A stretch of 14,825 bases of DNA, taken from CAXMST01 sp032122625. GTDB lineage: Bacteria; Actinomycetota; Thermoleophilia; Solirubrobacterales; 70-9. Of the stretch, positions 1-6,625 are shown in pieces. Positions within the stretch are counted from its first letter, which is position 1. Each line of letters begins with the position of its first letter. The DNA lies in contig JAQBGG010000130.1 in assembly GCA_032122625.1 (NCBI GenBank), positions 1 to 14,825 of the forward strand, read 5' to 3'. The notes beneath the pieces are model-generated. The model made no database searches. It saw only the letters and a program-made list of their open reading frames with translations, and had not been told where the DNA came from. The position numbers were made by a program, and so were the translations under genes.

Positions 1-2
1 GC

Positions 3-443
3 AAGGTCGTCGTCCGGATCGGAGGCGACAAACTCAAGACCCGCACCGACCGCAGCGGCAAGTTCAAGGTCCACTGGAAGGCCGACAAGACCGGCTCCTA
101 CAAGGCCAAAGTCAAGGCCAAGGGCGACAAGGTCGCTGCCGGCAACGGCGACAAGGCGGGTAGGACAACCGTCTACCGACCGGCCGTGGCCTCCTATTAC
201 GGGCCCGGCTTTTACGGCAACCGCACCGCCTGCGGACAGACGCTGACCACGTCGACCGTCGGCGTCGCCCACAAGACGATGCCCTGCGGAACGAAGCTGA
301 CGCTTCGATACGGAAGTCGTACCGTCAAGGTCGAGGTCATCGACCGCGGCCCCTACGTGGCCGGCCGCGAGTTCGACCTGACGACCGCGACCAAGCAGAA
401 GCTCGGTTTCGGTAGTACGGGCACCGTCTGGGCGTCGAAGTAG
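3..443 (+). CDS. RlpA-like double-psi beta-barrel protein, 5' end missing
   Basis: The frame is open from the first bases of the window and stops with TAG at 441-443, so the gene starts outside it. The first 60 visible residues are rich in Lys, Gly and Asp (for example KVVVRIGGDKLKTRTDRSGK) and look like the end of a beta-sandwich or Ig-like repeat with a charged linker. The C-terminal 85 residues form a double-psi beta-barrel of the RlpA/3D type, with the opening ASYYGPGFYG, then TACGQ, then MPCGTKL, and the conserved acidic segment VIDRGPY followed by REFDLT. RlpA proteins act in the cell wall; some are lytic transglycosylases and others only bind peptidoglycan. A secreted wall-associated role is inferred, because the signal peptide would lie outside the window. 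A GTG at 186 could start a barrel-only protein, but the open, similarly biased upstream frame argues against it. The gene converges with dinB, 29 bases apart. Confidence 0.85.
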   Translation, partial: KVVVRIGGDKLKTRTDRSGKFKVHWKADKTGSYKAKVKAKGDKVAAGNGDKAGRTTVYRPAVASYYGPGFYGNRTACGQTLTTSTVGVAHKTMPCGTKLTLRYGSRTVKVEVIDRGPYVAGREFDLTTATKQKLGFGSTGTVWASK

Positions 444-472
444 TTCCAGATCCCAAGCCAGATCGGCAGCGC

Positions 473-1618
473 TCAGCCGAGCCCGAGCTGCACGGGCCCC
501 GCTCCCTCCAAGTCCGCTCCCTCTCCCGGGTCAGCGGCGGCGGGGGCGGGGCCCGATGTCCGCTCGGGGTGACGGAGGTTCGAGACCCCGACCCCGAGCA
601 GCCGGACCGCCGAGTCGCGCTCGAAATCCTCAAACAGCTCGCGGGCGGTGCAGGAGACCAGATCCGCATCGGAAGTCGGCTCCTCGAGCGTCCGCGAGCG
701 GGTGAATGTGCGGAATGGCGTGAGCCGGATCTTCAGCGTGACGGTGCGCCCAGCGATGCCTTGCTCGGCAAGATGCTCGGCAACCGATCGCGCCATCCGC
801 TCAACCGACTCGAGCATCACCTCCTGATCCGTCTCATCGATCGAGAAGGTCCGCTCGCGGCTCTCCGACTTGCGCGTCCGCTCGAGTGCGATCTCGGCGC
901 TGCCATCGCCGTGCGCGCGTCGGCGCAGGCCCGCGCCGTGGCTCGGGCCCAGGGTCGCCTCCAGCAGCTCGGGTGCTGCAGCCGCGAGCTCGGCCACCGT
1001 GCGGATACCCGCCCGCTCGAGTCGCTCCTCGGTCTTCGGGCCAACACCCGGAATGATCCGCGCCGGGCGAGCACCGATCACGCCGAGGAAACGCTCCCGG
1101 GAGAGCGTGCAGAGGCCATCGGGCTTATCGAGGTCGGATGCGATCTTTGCGACCAGCCGATTCGGTCCGATCCCGATCGAGCATCTGAGGTGGGTCCGCT
1201 CCCGGATCCTCAGCTTGAGCTGGCGGGCGCGCGTCTTCGGTGCCGGCGAGTCGCTGAGATCAACGTAGGCCTCGTCCATGCCGAGCACCTCGACCTTGTC
1301 GCTGAACTCACCGAGGACCGACATCACGGCCTTCGAACCCCGGCTGTAGAGCGAGCGGTCGACGGGGATCACGATCAACTGCGGGCAGCGGCGCCGGGCG
1401 ACCGAGATCGGCAACGCCGAGTGCACTCCGAACGGCCGCGCCTCGTAGGAGGCCGCGGTGACGACACCGCGGTTGCCGCTCGGCCCGACGACGACCGGCC
1501 TACCGCGCAACTCGGGCCTGCGCAGCAGCTCGCAGGAGACAAAGAAGGCGTCCATGTCGACGTGCGCGATCGCGCGATCCCAGCGGGAGGGATCCCCGTA
1601 CAGACGTTCGCTTCCCAT
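473..1618 (-). CDS. dinB: DNA polymerase IV (Y-family translesion polymerase)
   Basis: The 381-residue protein is a standard length for DinB. Palm motifs are intact: HVDMDAFF (residues 19-26) gives catalytic Asp21 and the steric-gate Phe26, and LGMDEAYVDL gives Asp115 and Glu116. The finger motif YEARPFGVHSALP (58-70) is typical of the family. A helix-hairpin-helix segment (IIPGVGPKTEERLERAGI) and a little-finger domain with FSIDET and RTVTLKIR follow. The protein copies past damaged bases and is error-prone. The extreme C-terminus reads VQLGLG, which resembles the beta-clamp-binding pentapeptide QLxLF with the last aromatic residue replaced by Gly. The ATG at 1618 is chosen because the catalytic region begins 18 residues later, and a TAGCAT box ends 8 bases upstream of it. 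I see no clear SOS operator. It is divergent from the small gene at 1696. Confidence 0.95.
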   Translation of the reverse strand: MGSERLYGDPSRWDRAIAHVDMDAFFVSCELLRRPELRGRPVVVGPSGNRGVVTAASYEARPFGVHSALPISVARRRCPQLIVIPVDRSLYSRGSKAVMSVLGEFSDKVEVLGMDEAYVDLSDSPAPKTRARQLKLRIRERTHLRCSIGIGPNRLVAKIASDLDKPDGLCTLSRERFLGVIGARPARIIPGVGPKTEERLERAGIRTVAELAAAAPELLEATLGPSHGAGLRRRAHGDGSAEIALERTRKSESRERTFSIDETDQEVMLESVERMARSVAEHLAEQGIAGRTVTLKIRLTPFRTFTRSRTLEEPTSDADLVSCTARELFEDFERDSAVRLLGVGVSNLRHPERTSGPAPAAADPGEGADLEGAGPVQLGLG

Positions 1619-1626
1619 CTCGACCG

Positions 1627-1632
1627 ATGCTA
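1627..1632 (-). promoter_or_regulatory. Candidate -10 box for dinB (near-leaderless)
   Basis: TAGCAT on the minus strand fits the actinobacterial TANNNT consensus and ends 8 bases before the dinB ATG, with no Shine-Dalgarno sequence between. The transcript would then begin at or within about two bases of the start codon. I see no convincing -35 element. Confidence 0.45.
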
Positions 1633-1658
1633 CGCCCGCAGGCGGACGTGGGGGAGGG

Positions 1659-1688
1659 TTGGATCGACTCGCCGACCGCTGCTACTTT
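1659..1688 (+). promoter_or_regulatory. Leaderless promoter for the small gene at 1696
   Basis: TTGGAT (1659-1664) and TACTTT (1683-1688) are separated by 18 bases. The -10 box ends 7 bases before a GTG at 1696, which places the expected transcription start on that codon. No ribosome-binding site is present. This arrangement decided the start of the downstream gene. Confidence 0.55.
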
Positions 1689-1695
1689 CCCCTGC

Positions 1696-2016
1696 GTGGG
1701 CGCCGACGCAAAGAATCTCGAAGCGATCTCCAGGGCGATCGATCAACACAACCAGAACTGCCCGTTTCCGGCCAGCGAGGTGCGGATGAATCCGTTCGAG
1801 ATCGAACGACTGGGCTGGGAGGAGATTCGCGGGCTGCCGTTGGTTGCAGACCCGCAGCTGAGCACCGGCCGCTTCCGGATCGTCTGCGGCGGCGAGGGCA
1901 ACGAGGAAGAGGTTGAGGAGACGGAGGCGATCAGCACGCCCGTCGAGGTCGAGGTGCCGGTCGGCGCCCCGAGCGGGCCGGGACTGCCATCGAAGCCCGG
2001 CGAGCGCGAACTCTGA
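1696..2016 (+). CDS. Small conserved-type hypothetical protein
   Basis: This 106-residue protein belongs to no family I can name. The N-terminal two thirds look like a compact domain: an amphipathic helix (NLEAISRAIDQHN), a CPFPASEVRMNPFEIERLGW segment and GRFRIVCGG. The last 40 residues are acidic and then rich in Pro and Gly (NEEEVEETEAIS, then GAPSGPGLPSKPG), probably disordered. There is no signal peptide or membrane segment, so a cytoplasmic location is likely. An in-frame ATG at 1627 exists, but it would translate through the promoter and add residues of poor protein character; the leaderless GTG at 1696 is preferred. The segment around RMNPFEIERLGWEEI has the look of a conserved interaction surface, but no function can be assigned. 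The gene converges with the thioredoxin-like gene. Confidence 0.7.
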   Translation: MGADAKNLEAISRAIDQHNQNCPFPASEVRMNPFEIERLGWEEIRGLPLVADPQLSTGRFRIVCGGEGNEEEVEETEAISTPVEVEVPVGAPSGPGLPSKPGEREL

Positions 2017-2035
2017 GAGCCGCTCCCAGGCCCGG

Positions 2036-2052
2036 CTAGACCGGTGGTCTAG
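2036..2052. terminator. Inverted repeat between convergent genes
   Basis: CTAGACC (2036-2042) and GGTCTAG (2046-2052) form a perfect 7-bp stem with a GGT loop, overlapping the stop codon of the thioredoxin-like gene. It lies between the two convergent gene ends. There is no T-run on either side, so it may only be a weak or factor-assisted transcription end. Confidence 0.35.
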
Positions 2053-2801
2053 GTGAGCGCAATCGCCAGGCGACGGCGGTGCTCGCGGGCGAGATCACTG
2101 TCGGGACCGAGCTCGGTGAAGATCGCGACCATCAGCCGGCGGAGGCGATCGCGGTGATCATCATCGTCGGCCGCCGCAACGGCTCCCTGCAGAGCCTCCA
2201 GCGCCTCGGCGTGATCACCTCGGTCCCAGGCGGCAAAGATCACCTCGAAAGCCGGATCGACGTCTCCCTCGAGCTCGAGCGCCGCCCGCGCGGCTAGGCC
2301 GGCGACGAGGAAGTCGCCGTCGAAGCCGTCGAGCAGGTCGGCCGCTGCGGCGGCGTCGCCGCTCTGCAGGAGGATCCTGCCGAGGCCCGCGGCCGCTTGG
2401 CCGTTGGCAGGGTCGAGCTCGAGCGCGCGCCGGAGATCGGCCTCATCGGCCGAGCCGGCCAGCCGGTCGGCCTCCGAGGGAACCAGCCCGTCGAAGAATG
2501 CCGCGACCTGGGCCGGCGGCAGCGCGCCGGTGAACTCGTTGACGACGGCGCCGTCCTTGAAGGCCTTGACGGCCGGGATTCCCTGCACGCCAAAGCTCTG
2601 CGAGAGAGCCTGATTGGTGTCGACATCGACCTTGGCGAGGTCGATCGCATCGCCCCGCTTGTTCGCCTCAGCCTCGAGTGCCGGACTGAGCTGGCGGCAG
2701 GGACCACACCACTCGGCCCAGAAGTCGACGACCACGGGAACCTGGTGGCTGCGGTCGATCACCGCCGTCTGGAACTCAGCCTCTGCTACGTCGTGAATCA
2801 T
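2049..2801 (-). CDS. Thioredoxin-domain protein with TPR tail (YbbN/CnoX type)
   Basis: The N-terminal 110 residues are a thioredoxin fold with the active site WCGPC, the preceding strand VVVDFWAEW and the cis-proline loop GVQGIPAVKAF. The C-terminal 140 residues are Ala-, Leu- and Asp-rich helical repeats of TPR type (LRRALELDPANGQAAAGLGR and following), ending in RRLMVAIFTELG. This order and length match the YbbN/CnoX family, which in E. coli is a chaperedoxin guarding chaperone clients against oxidation. E. coli YbbN lacks a standard CxxC, whereas this protein has an intact CGPC and is probably redox-active; that is inference. Start choice: a GTG at 2807 and an ATG at 2801 are in frame, and a TAACCT box ends 9 bases before the ATG, so the ATG is given. 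It is divergent from yqgE. Confidence 0.88.
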   Translation of the reverse strand: MIHDVAEAEFQTAVIDRSHQVPVVVDFWAEWCGPCRQLSPALEAEANKRGDAIDLAKVDVDTNQALSQSFGVQGIPAVKAFKDGAVVNEFTGALPPAQVAAFFDGLVPSEADRLAGSADEADLRRALELDPANGQAAAGLGRILLQSGDAAAAADLLDGFDGDFLVAGLAARAALELEGDVDPAFEVIFAAWDRGDHAEALEALQGAVAAADDDDHRDRLRRLMVAIFTELGPDSDLAREHRRRLAIALT

Positions 2802-2810
2802 CGCCACGGC

Positions 2811-2816
2811 AGGTTA
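2811..2816 (-). promoter_or_regulatory. Candidate -10 box for the thioredoxin-like gene
   Basis: TAACCT on the minus strand ends 9 bases before the ATG at 2801 and only 3 before the GTG at 2807. With normal spacing the transcript would begin within a few bases of the ATG, so it would have essentially no leader. I see no good -35. Confidence 0.35.
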
Positions 2817-2892
2817 GACACACCACGGCTTCGATCGGTCGCAGCCGCGCCCGGGCGCGGCCCGAGCCGGTGATCTTCGCGGCGGGGTGTAC

Positions 2893-2898
2893 TAGCCT
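2893..2898 (+). promoter_or_regulatory. Candidate -10 box for the YqgE-type gene
   Basis: TAGCCT ends 9 bases before the ATG at 2908. The overlapping TACTAG (2890-2895) is an alternative. There is no ribosome-binding site in the gap. The same TAGCCT hexamer precedes the carboxyltransferase gene at 5610. Confidence 0.35.
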
Positions 2899-2907
2899 CC
2901 GGCCCCG

Positions 2908-3450
2908 ATGGACTCCCTGCGTGGACAGCTGCTGATCGCCTCACCGCAGCTCAGCGACCCGAACTTCGATCGCGCCGTCGTCCTGATCACAGAGCACGGC
3001 GAGGACGGGGCAATGGGCATCGTCCTCAACCGGCCCTCGCAGGCCGGCGTCGACGGGGTGATCCCGGACCTGTCGTCGATCGCCGGGCCCGAGCCGATCT
3101 TCGTCGGCGGCCCCGTGCAGCCGGAGGCGCTCGTCGTCCTCGGTGAGTTTGCCGACCCCGCGAAGGCGGCCTGGATCGTCGTCGCCGATGTCGGGCTCGT
3201 CTCGGCCCAGGCCGATCTCGGTGAGCTTCCGGAGGCGGTCCGCCGGGGTCGCGTCTATGCGGGCTTCTCGGGCTGGGGCCCTGGTCAACTCGAGGAGGAG
3301 CTCGCCGACGAATCCTGGATCATCGAGGCCCCGCTGCCGTCCGAACTCTTCCCCGAGGACCCGGAAACGCTCTGGAGCGACGTGCTCGGGCGGATGGGAG
3401 GCGAGTACGCGCTCCTCGCCCGAATGCCCGCGGACCCGAGCGTGAACTAA
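2908..3450 (+). CDS. YqgE/AlgH family protein (UPF0301)
   Basis: The 180-residue protein has the family's normal length and landmarks: the N-terminal GQLLIASPQLSDPNFDRAVV, then EDGAMGIVLNRP, IFVGGPVQPEALVVLG, VYAGFSGWGPGQLEEEL and SWIIEAPLP. The family is small, soluble and cytoplasmic. AlgH was named from alginate control in Pseudomonas, but its biochemical role is unsettled, so no reaction is assigned. The ATG at 2908 matches the family N-terminus directly. The gene is divergent from the thioredoxin-like gene and is followed by the hairpin-rich gene-free region. Confidence 0.92.
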   Translation: MDSLRGQLLIASPQLSDPNFDRAVVLITEHGEDGAMGIVLNRPSQAGVDGVIPDLSSIAGPEPIFVGGPVQPEALVVLGEFADPAKAAWIVVADVGLVSAQADLGELPEAVRRGRVYAGFSGWGPGQLEEELADESWIIEAPLPSELFPEDPETLWSDVLGRMGGEYALLARMPADPSVN

Positions 3451-3777
3451 GAGACCGGGAGGGCCCAGCTCTGTTTCCCCTCGGCTGCGCCGGTTCTCGT
3501 CATGCGGGCGAGGCCCGGAGCCCGCAACGAGGTGACAAGCGCCCCGATCGTAAGGCGGACTGTCACCGACTGCAGCCCACCGAGCCCGTAGGCGACACTC
3601 CAGCCCCTGAAGCGGGGCGTGTCACCTCATTTGGCAGCGCCAGCAACGTCCCGCGCAACGTCGAGTCACCGCTGCGCGGAAAGAAACTGGCACCTGGTGC
3701 GGGTTTGGTTCCGATGGCCAGGTCGGCTTGCGGAGCAATCCACGTTGCTGACGGCGCGGCGGTCGCGTCTGTCCCGG
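3451..3777. other. Gene-free region with tandem hairpins
   Basis: This 327-base stretch lies between two convergent genes and holds no convincing reading frame. It contains a run of inverted repeats. CTCGT/ACGAG plus GCGGGC/GCCCGC span 3496-3531. GGTGACA (3531-3537) pairs with TGTCACC (3561-3567), enclosing CGCC/GGCG. GGCGACAC (3591-3598) pairs with GTGTCACC (3619-3626) with one mismatch, enclosing GCCCC/GGGGC. CCGCGCA (3651-3657) pairs with TGCGCGG (3673-3679). GCACC-T-GGTGC lies at 3690-3700. The outer GAGGTGACA (3529-3537) and TGTCACCTC (3620-3628) are also a perfect 9-bp pair, so the second and third hairpins could refold into one nested structure. It could be a structured RNA, a palindromic repeat unit, or the remnant of a small mobile element. 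No target-site duplication is visible. Confidence 0.5.
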
Positions 3778-5610
3778 CTACCAAGTGTCGACCCAGGGAA
3801 CCTTCTTGCCCTCTCGCGGCGGTGGCGTCGGTGCGGTGGCCAGAGTTCTCGCCAGCAGCCCGCGGGTCTCGACCGGATCGATGACATCGTCGAGCTCGAA
3901 GTAGGTGGCGACGTTGAGAGCGCGGAAGTGGTGTCGCAGCCCGGCGACGAGCTCTTCGAAGCGCCGCTCGCGCTCGTCGGCGTCGGCGATCCCTTCGAGC
4001 TCCGCCTTCATCCCCAGCTTGACGGCTCCTTCGATCCCCATCGGGCCGAGCTCGCCACTGGGCCAGGCGAGCGTCAGCAGCGGCTCGAGGAAGCTGCCAC
4101 CGACCATCGCCTGGGCGCCGAGGCCGTAGCCGCGGCCGACGACGACTCCGAGCAGCGGCACGGTGAGGTTCGCCCCGATCGCGAACAGGCGTGAGCAATG
4201 ACGGACCAGAGCCGTCTCCTCGACCTCTGGGCCGACCATCATCCCCGGCGTATCCACGAGTGAGAGCACCGGGATGTCAAACGCCTCACAGAGCTGCAGC
4301 AGCCGCGCCGCCTTATCGGCGCCGGCGCTGGTGATCGCCCCGGCCATGTGCGCCGGATCGTTGGCGATCACACCGATCGCCCTACCCTCGATCCGGGCAA
4401 AGGCGGTGATCATCCCGGCACCGAAGCCGGCGCGGAGCTCGGTGACGCTGTCGGTGTCGGCGATCGTCTCCAGCACCTCGCGGATCTCATAGGCACGGCG
4501 GCGGCTCTCGGGGACGAGATCTCGGAGTGGCCGCTGGTCGGGCTCTGTGTAGTCGGCGAGCGGCCCCTGGAAATAGGAGAGCAGGCGCTTGGCGGCGGCG
4601 GTTGCGGCCGCCTCGTCGGCGACGCGCAGATCGACGACGCCGTTCGACTCCTGAACGTCGATCGGGCCGACCTCCTCGGGCTGGAAGGCGCCGAGGCCGC
4701 CGCCCTCGATCATCGCCGGACCGCCCATGCCGAGGTTCGAGCTCTCCGTCGCGATCAGCAGGTCAGCGGTCCCGGCCAGCGCAGCGTTGCCGGCAAAGCA
4801 GCGTCCGGAGACGATCGCGATCCGCGGCACGAGGCCGGAGAGGCGGCCCCAGAGCGCGAAGGCCCGCGCCGTCAGCGAGGAACCGGTCGCGTAGTCGGTG
4901 TCGCCTGGACGGCCGCCACCGCCCTCGGCGTAGAGAACCACGGGCAGACGCATCCGCTCGATCAGTTCGAACAGCCTGTCTTTCTTGAAGTGCCCGACGG
5001 CACCCTGCGTCCCGGCCAGCACGGTGTAGTCGTAGGAGAGGACGGCGCAGCGGCCGGCCTCACCGAAGTGCTCGCCGTTGATCCGGGCGGTGCCGCTGAT
5101 GATGCCGTCGGCCGCGGTCCGGGCGATCAGATCGTCCTCGCTGAGGCGCTGCCGCTGGGCGGCCAGGGCGAGCCTGCCGTACTCGACGAAGCTGCCCTCA
5201 TCGACCAGGTCGTCGAGATTCTCGCGCGCGGTGCGACCGCCGCGCTCGTGCCTGACCGCAACGGCATCGGGGCGGCCCTCGTCGCCGGCCCGCCGGCGAC
5301 GATCGAGCACCTCGTCGAGATCGTCCCGCCGGTCGGACGACGGCTGCTGAGCTGGTGTCGGCAGCTCGCCGCCGGCTCCCGGTCCGGGCTCCACGGTGCA
5401 GAGGGACGCACCCTCACCGATCGCCTCGGAGGGCCGGACCAAAATCGCGGTCACCCGGCCGGCCACCGGGGCCCTGACCTCGGTCTCCATCTTCATCACC
5501 TCGACCACGGCCACGACCTGCTCGGCCTCGATCAGGTCGCCCTCGCTGACCAGGATCTCCTGGACGACCCCGGCGGTGGGGGAGGGAATCTCAAGCGACT
5601 CGACGAGCAC
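3778..5610 (-). CDS. Acyl-CoA carboxylase subunit: biotin carrier fused to carboxyltransferase
   Basis: The 610-residue protein starts with a biotinyl (BCCP) domain of about 75 residues: PSPTAGVV, SEGDLI, then EVMKMETEV with biotin-accepting Lys40, then APVAGRVT. A linker follows, then a carboxyltransferase of about 510 residues. N-half landmarks are GSFVEYG, FGEAGRCAVLSYDYTVLAGTQG, YAEGGGGRPGD and SGRCFAGNAALAGTADLLIA. C-half landmarks are GVIANDPAHMAGAITSAGADKAARL, LVDTPGMMVGP and GRGYGLGAQAMVGGSF. It should move carboxyl from biotin to an acyl-CoA in the cytoplasm. No biotin carboxylase is fused or adjacent, so that subunit must come from elsewhere. The domain order resembles the C-terminal part of single-chain acyl-CoA carboxylases. 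The acyl substrate cannot be read from the sequence. The GTG at 5610 is supported by the biotinyl N-terminus and by a leaderless promoter. Confidence 0.9.
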   Translation of the reverse strand: MLVESLEIPSPTAGVVQEILVSEGDLIEAEQVVAVVEVMKMETEVRAPVAGRVTAILVRPSEAIGEGASLCTVEPGPGAGGELPTPAQQPSSDRRDDLDEVLDRRRRAGDEGRPDAVAVRHERGGRTARENLDDLVDEGSFVEYGRLALAAQRQRLSEDDLIARTAADGIISGTARINGEHFGEAGRCAVLSYDYTVLAGTQGAVGHFKKDRLFELIERMRLPVVLYAEGGGGRPGDTDYATGSSLTARAFALWGRLSGLVPRIAIVSGRCFAGNAALAGTADLLIATESSNLGMGGPAMIEGGGLGAFQPEEVGPIDVQESNGVVDLRVADEAAATAAAKRLLSYFQGPLADYTEPDQRPLRDLVPESRRRAYEIREVLETIADTDSVTELRAGFGAGMITAFARIEGRAIGVIANDPAHMAGAITSAGADKAARLLQLCEAFDIPVLSLVDTPGMMVGPEVEETALVRHCSRLFAIGANLTVPLLGVVVGRGYGLGAQAMVGGSFLEPLLTLAWPSGELGPMGIEGAVKLGMKAELEGIADADERERRFEELVAGLRHHFRALNVATYFELDDVIDPVETRGLLARTLATAPTPPPREGKKVPWVDTW

Positions 5611-5616
5611 GCGCCA

Positions 5617-5646
5617 AGGCTATTGCGCACTGGATCACCGAGGCAA
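5617..5646 (-). promoter_or_regulatory. Leaderless promoter of the carboxyltransferase gene
   Basis: On the minus strand TTGCCT (5646-5641) and TAGCCT (5622-5617) are 18 bases apart. The -10 box ends 6 bases before the GTG at 5610, so transcription should begin on or next to the start codon. There is no ribosome-binding site. Confidence 0.55.
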
Positions 5647-5774
5647 GCAGGGTGCCCGCGAGCCCCGACGACAATCGTGCCTTGAGCGAGGTCACGACCG
5701 GATCGTGGGACGGATGGGGCCCTTGACCGAGGTTATGTCAACCAACCGCCGCAGTGCTGATCGAGCCCTCAGCG

Positions 5775-6488
5775 CTAGAGCGCCGACCACTCTTCGTGGG
5801 GCGGCACCGGATCGGCGCCGGGCTCGGCGCTGGCCAGGGGTGAGCGCCGGAGGAGGGCAAACGCGATCTCGACCGCGGGGCCGATCCCGAACGCGAAGGC
5901 GAGCGTGCCGATCCCGACCGTACCGCCGAGCGCGAACCCCAGCAAGGTGACCGCCGATTCGATCGCTGCCCGGACGACGCTGAGGCGCCGGCCGCTGCGG
6001 GAGGCTGAGATCAGCATCAGCGAATCCCGTGGCCCGGCACCCATTCCCGCACCGATGTAGAGGGCGGACCCGACCGCCACCACGGCAATGCCGCCGAACA
6101 TCGCCAGCCAGCGGACCGCCAGTGTGGAGTCGGCGATCGCGTCGGAAATCCCGAGCGCGATCTGCAGGTCGACGAAGAGGCCGATCAGGACCGCGTTGGC
6201 GATCGTTCCGGGCCCGACTCCAGAGCCGAGAGCGGCCGCGAGGCCGATGACCAGCAGGGCGACGACGATGTTGGCGTTGCCGAACGAGAGCGGAGTCTGC
6301 TTCTCGATGCCCTGGTTGAGCACATCCCACGGTGAGAGCCCGAGCCCGGAGCCGAGCAGCATCACGATTCCGAGAGCGAACAGGAACAGACCGATGATCA
6401 GCGAGACGCTGCGAGCGGCGAGGCCGCCACGGACCCTGGGTGCTAGCTCATCATGCAAGCCGCCAGTATCGCCGCACACGCACCGCAC
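5775..6488 (-). CDS. YczE/YitT-type integral membrane protein
   Basis: The protein has up to 237 residues. After a short charged N-terminus it has about five hydrophobic segments: SLIIGLFLFALGIVMLL, then ANIVVALLVIGLAAALG, TIANAVLIGLFVDLQIALG, LAMFGGIAVVAVGSALYIGAG and VTLLGFALGGTVGIGTLAFAFG. The motif GLGLSPWDVLNQGI just after the first segment, and its echo GAGMGAGPRDSLM later, are the marks of the YczE/YyaS/YitT membrane family. The transported substrate or function is unknown; the family is often described as a putative transporter. The GTG at 6488 gives the longest form. The first dozen residues look unlike a membrane protein N-terminus, so a shorter form from the TTG at 6458 is possible. 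It is transcribed in the same direction as the carboxyltransferase, 164 bases upstream. Confidence 0.8.
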   Translation of the reverse strand: MRCVCGDTGGLHDELAPRVRGGLAARSVSLIIGLFLFALGIVMLLGSGLGLSPWDVLNQGIEKQTPLSFGNANIVVALLVIGLAAALGSGVGPGTIANAVLIGLFVDLQIALGISDAIADSTLAVRWLAMFGGIAVVAVGSALYIGAGMGAGPRDSLMLISASRSGRRLSVVRAAIESAVTLLGFALGGTVGIGTLAFAFGIGPAVEIAFALLRRSPLASAEPGADPVPPHEEWSAL

Positions 6489-6584
6489 GCTGCTGCGGCC
6501 GCCCGTCGCCGTGGGGGCTCCTACCTTCGATATTGGGCACCTGGAGCGCCCACAGCCGCCTCAGACCCGTATTGGGTTTACATA

Positions 6585-6598
6585 ACGATGATTATCGT
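6585..6598. repeat. AT-rich inverted repeat, possible operator
   Basis: ACGAT (6585-6589) and ATCGT (6594-6598) flank GATT inside the 137-base gap between the YczE-type and YdeI-type genes. It is the most AT-rich spot of the neighbourhood. It could bind a regulator of the YczE-type gene, whose start is about 97 bases away. The short arms make this tentative. Confidence 0.3.
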
Positions 6599-6625
6599 GC
6601 GTTGTGTGGAGCCAGCGATTGGTCG

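Noticed and set aside
3563..4198. Minus-strand frame covering part of the hairpin region and the end of the carboxyltransferase
   Set aside because: It overlaps the real enzyme gene in another frame, is very Arg-rich over that part, and has no ribosome site or recognisable domain.
4348..5685. Long open frame on the plus strand opposite the carboxyltransferase gene (445 codons)
   Set aside because: It is antisense to a clear enzyme gene, and its product is low-complexity Gly/Ala/Asp/Arg sequence, typical of a high-GC shadow frame.
5736..5741. Perfect TTGACA on the minus strand upstream of the carboxyltransferase gene
   Set aside because: There is no -10 element at normal spacing, and the leaderless promoter at 5617-5646 explains the start better. 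The nearby GGTT/AACC symmetry is short.
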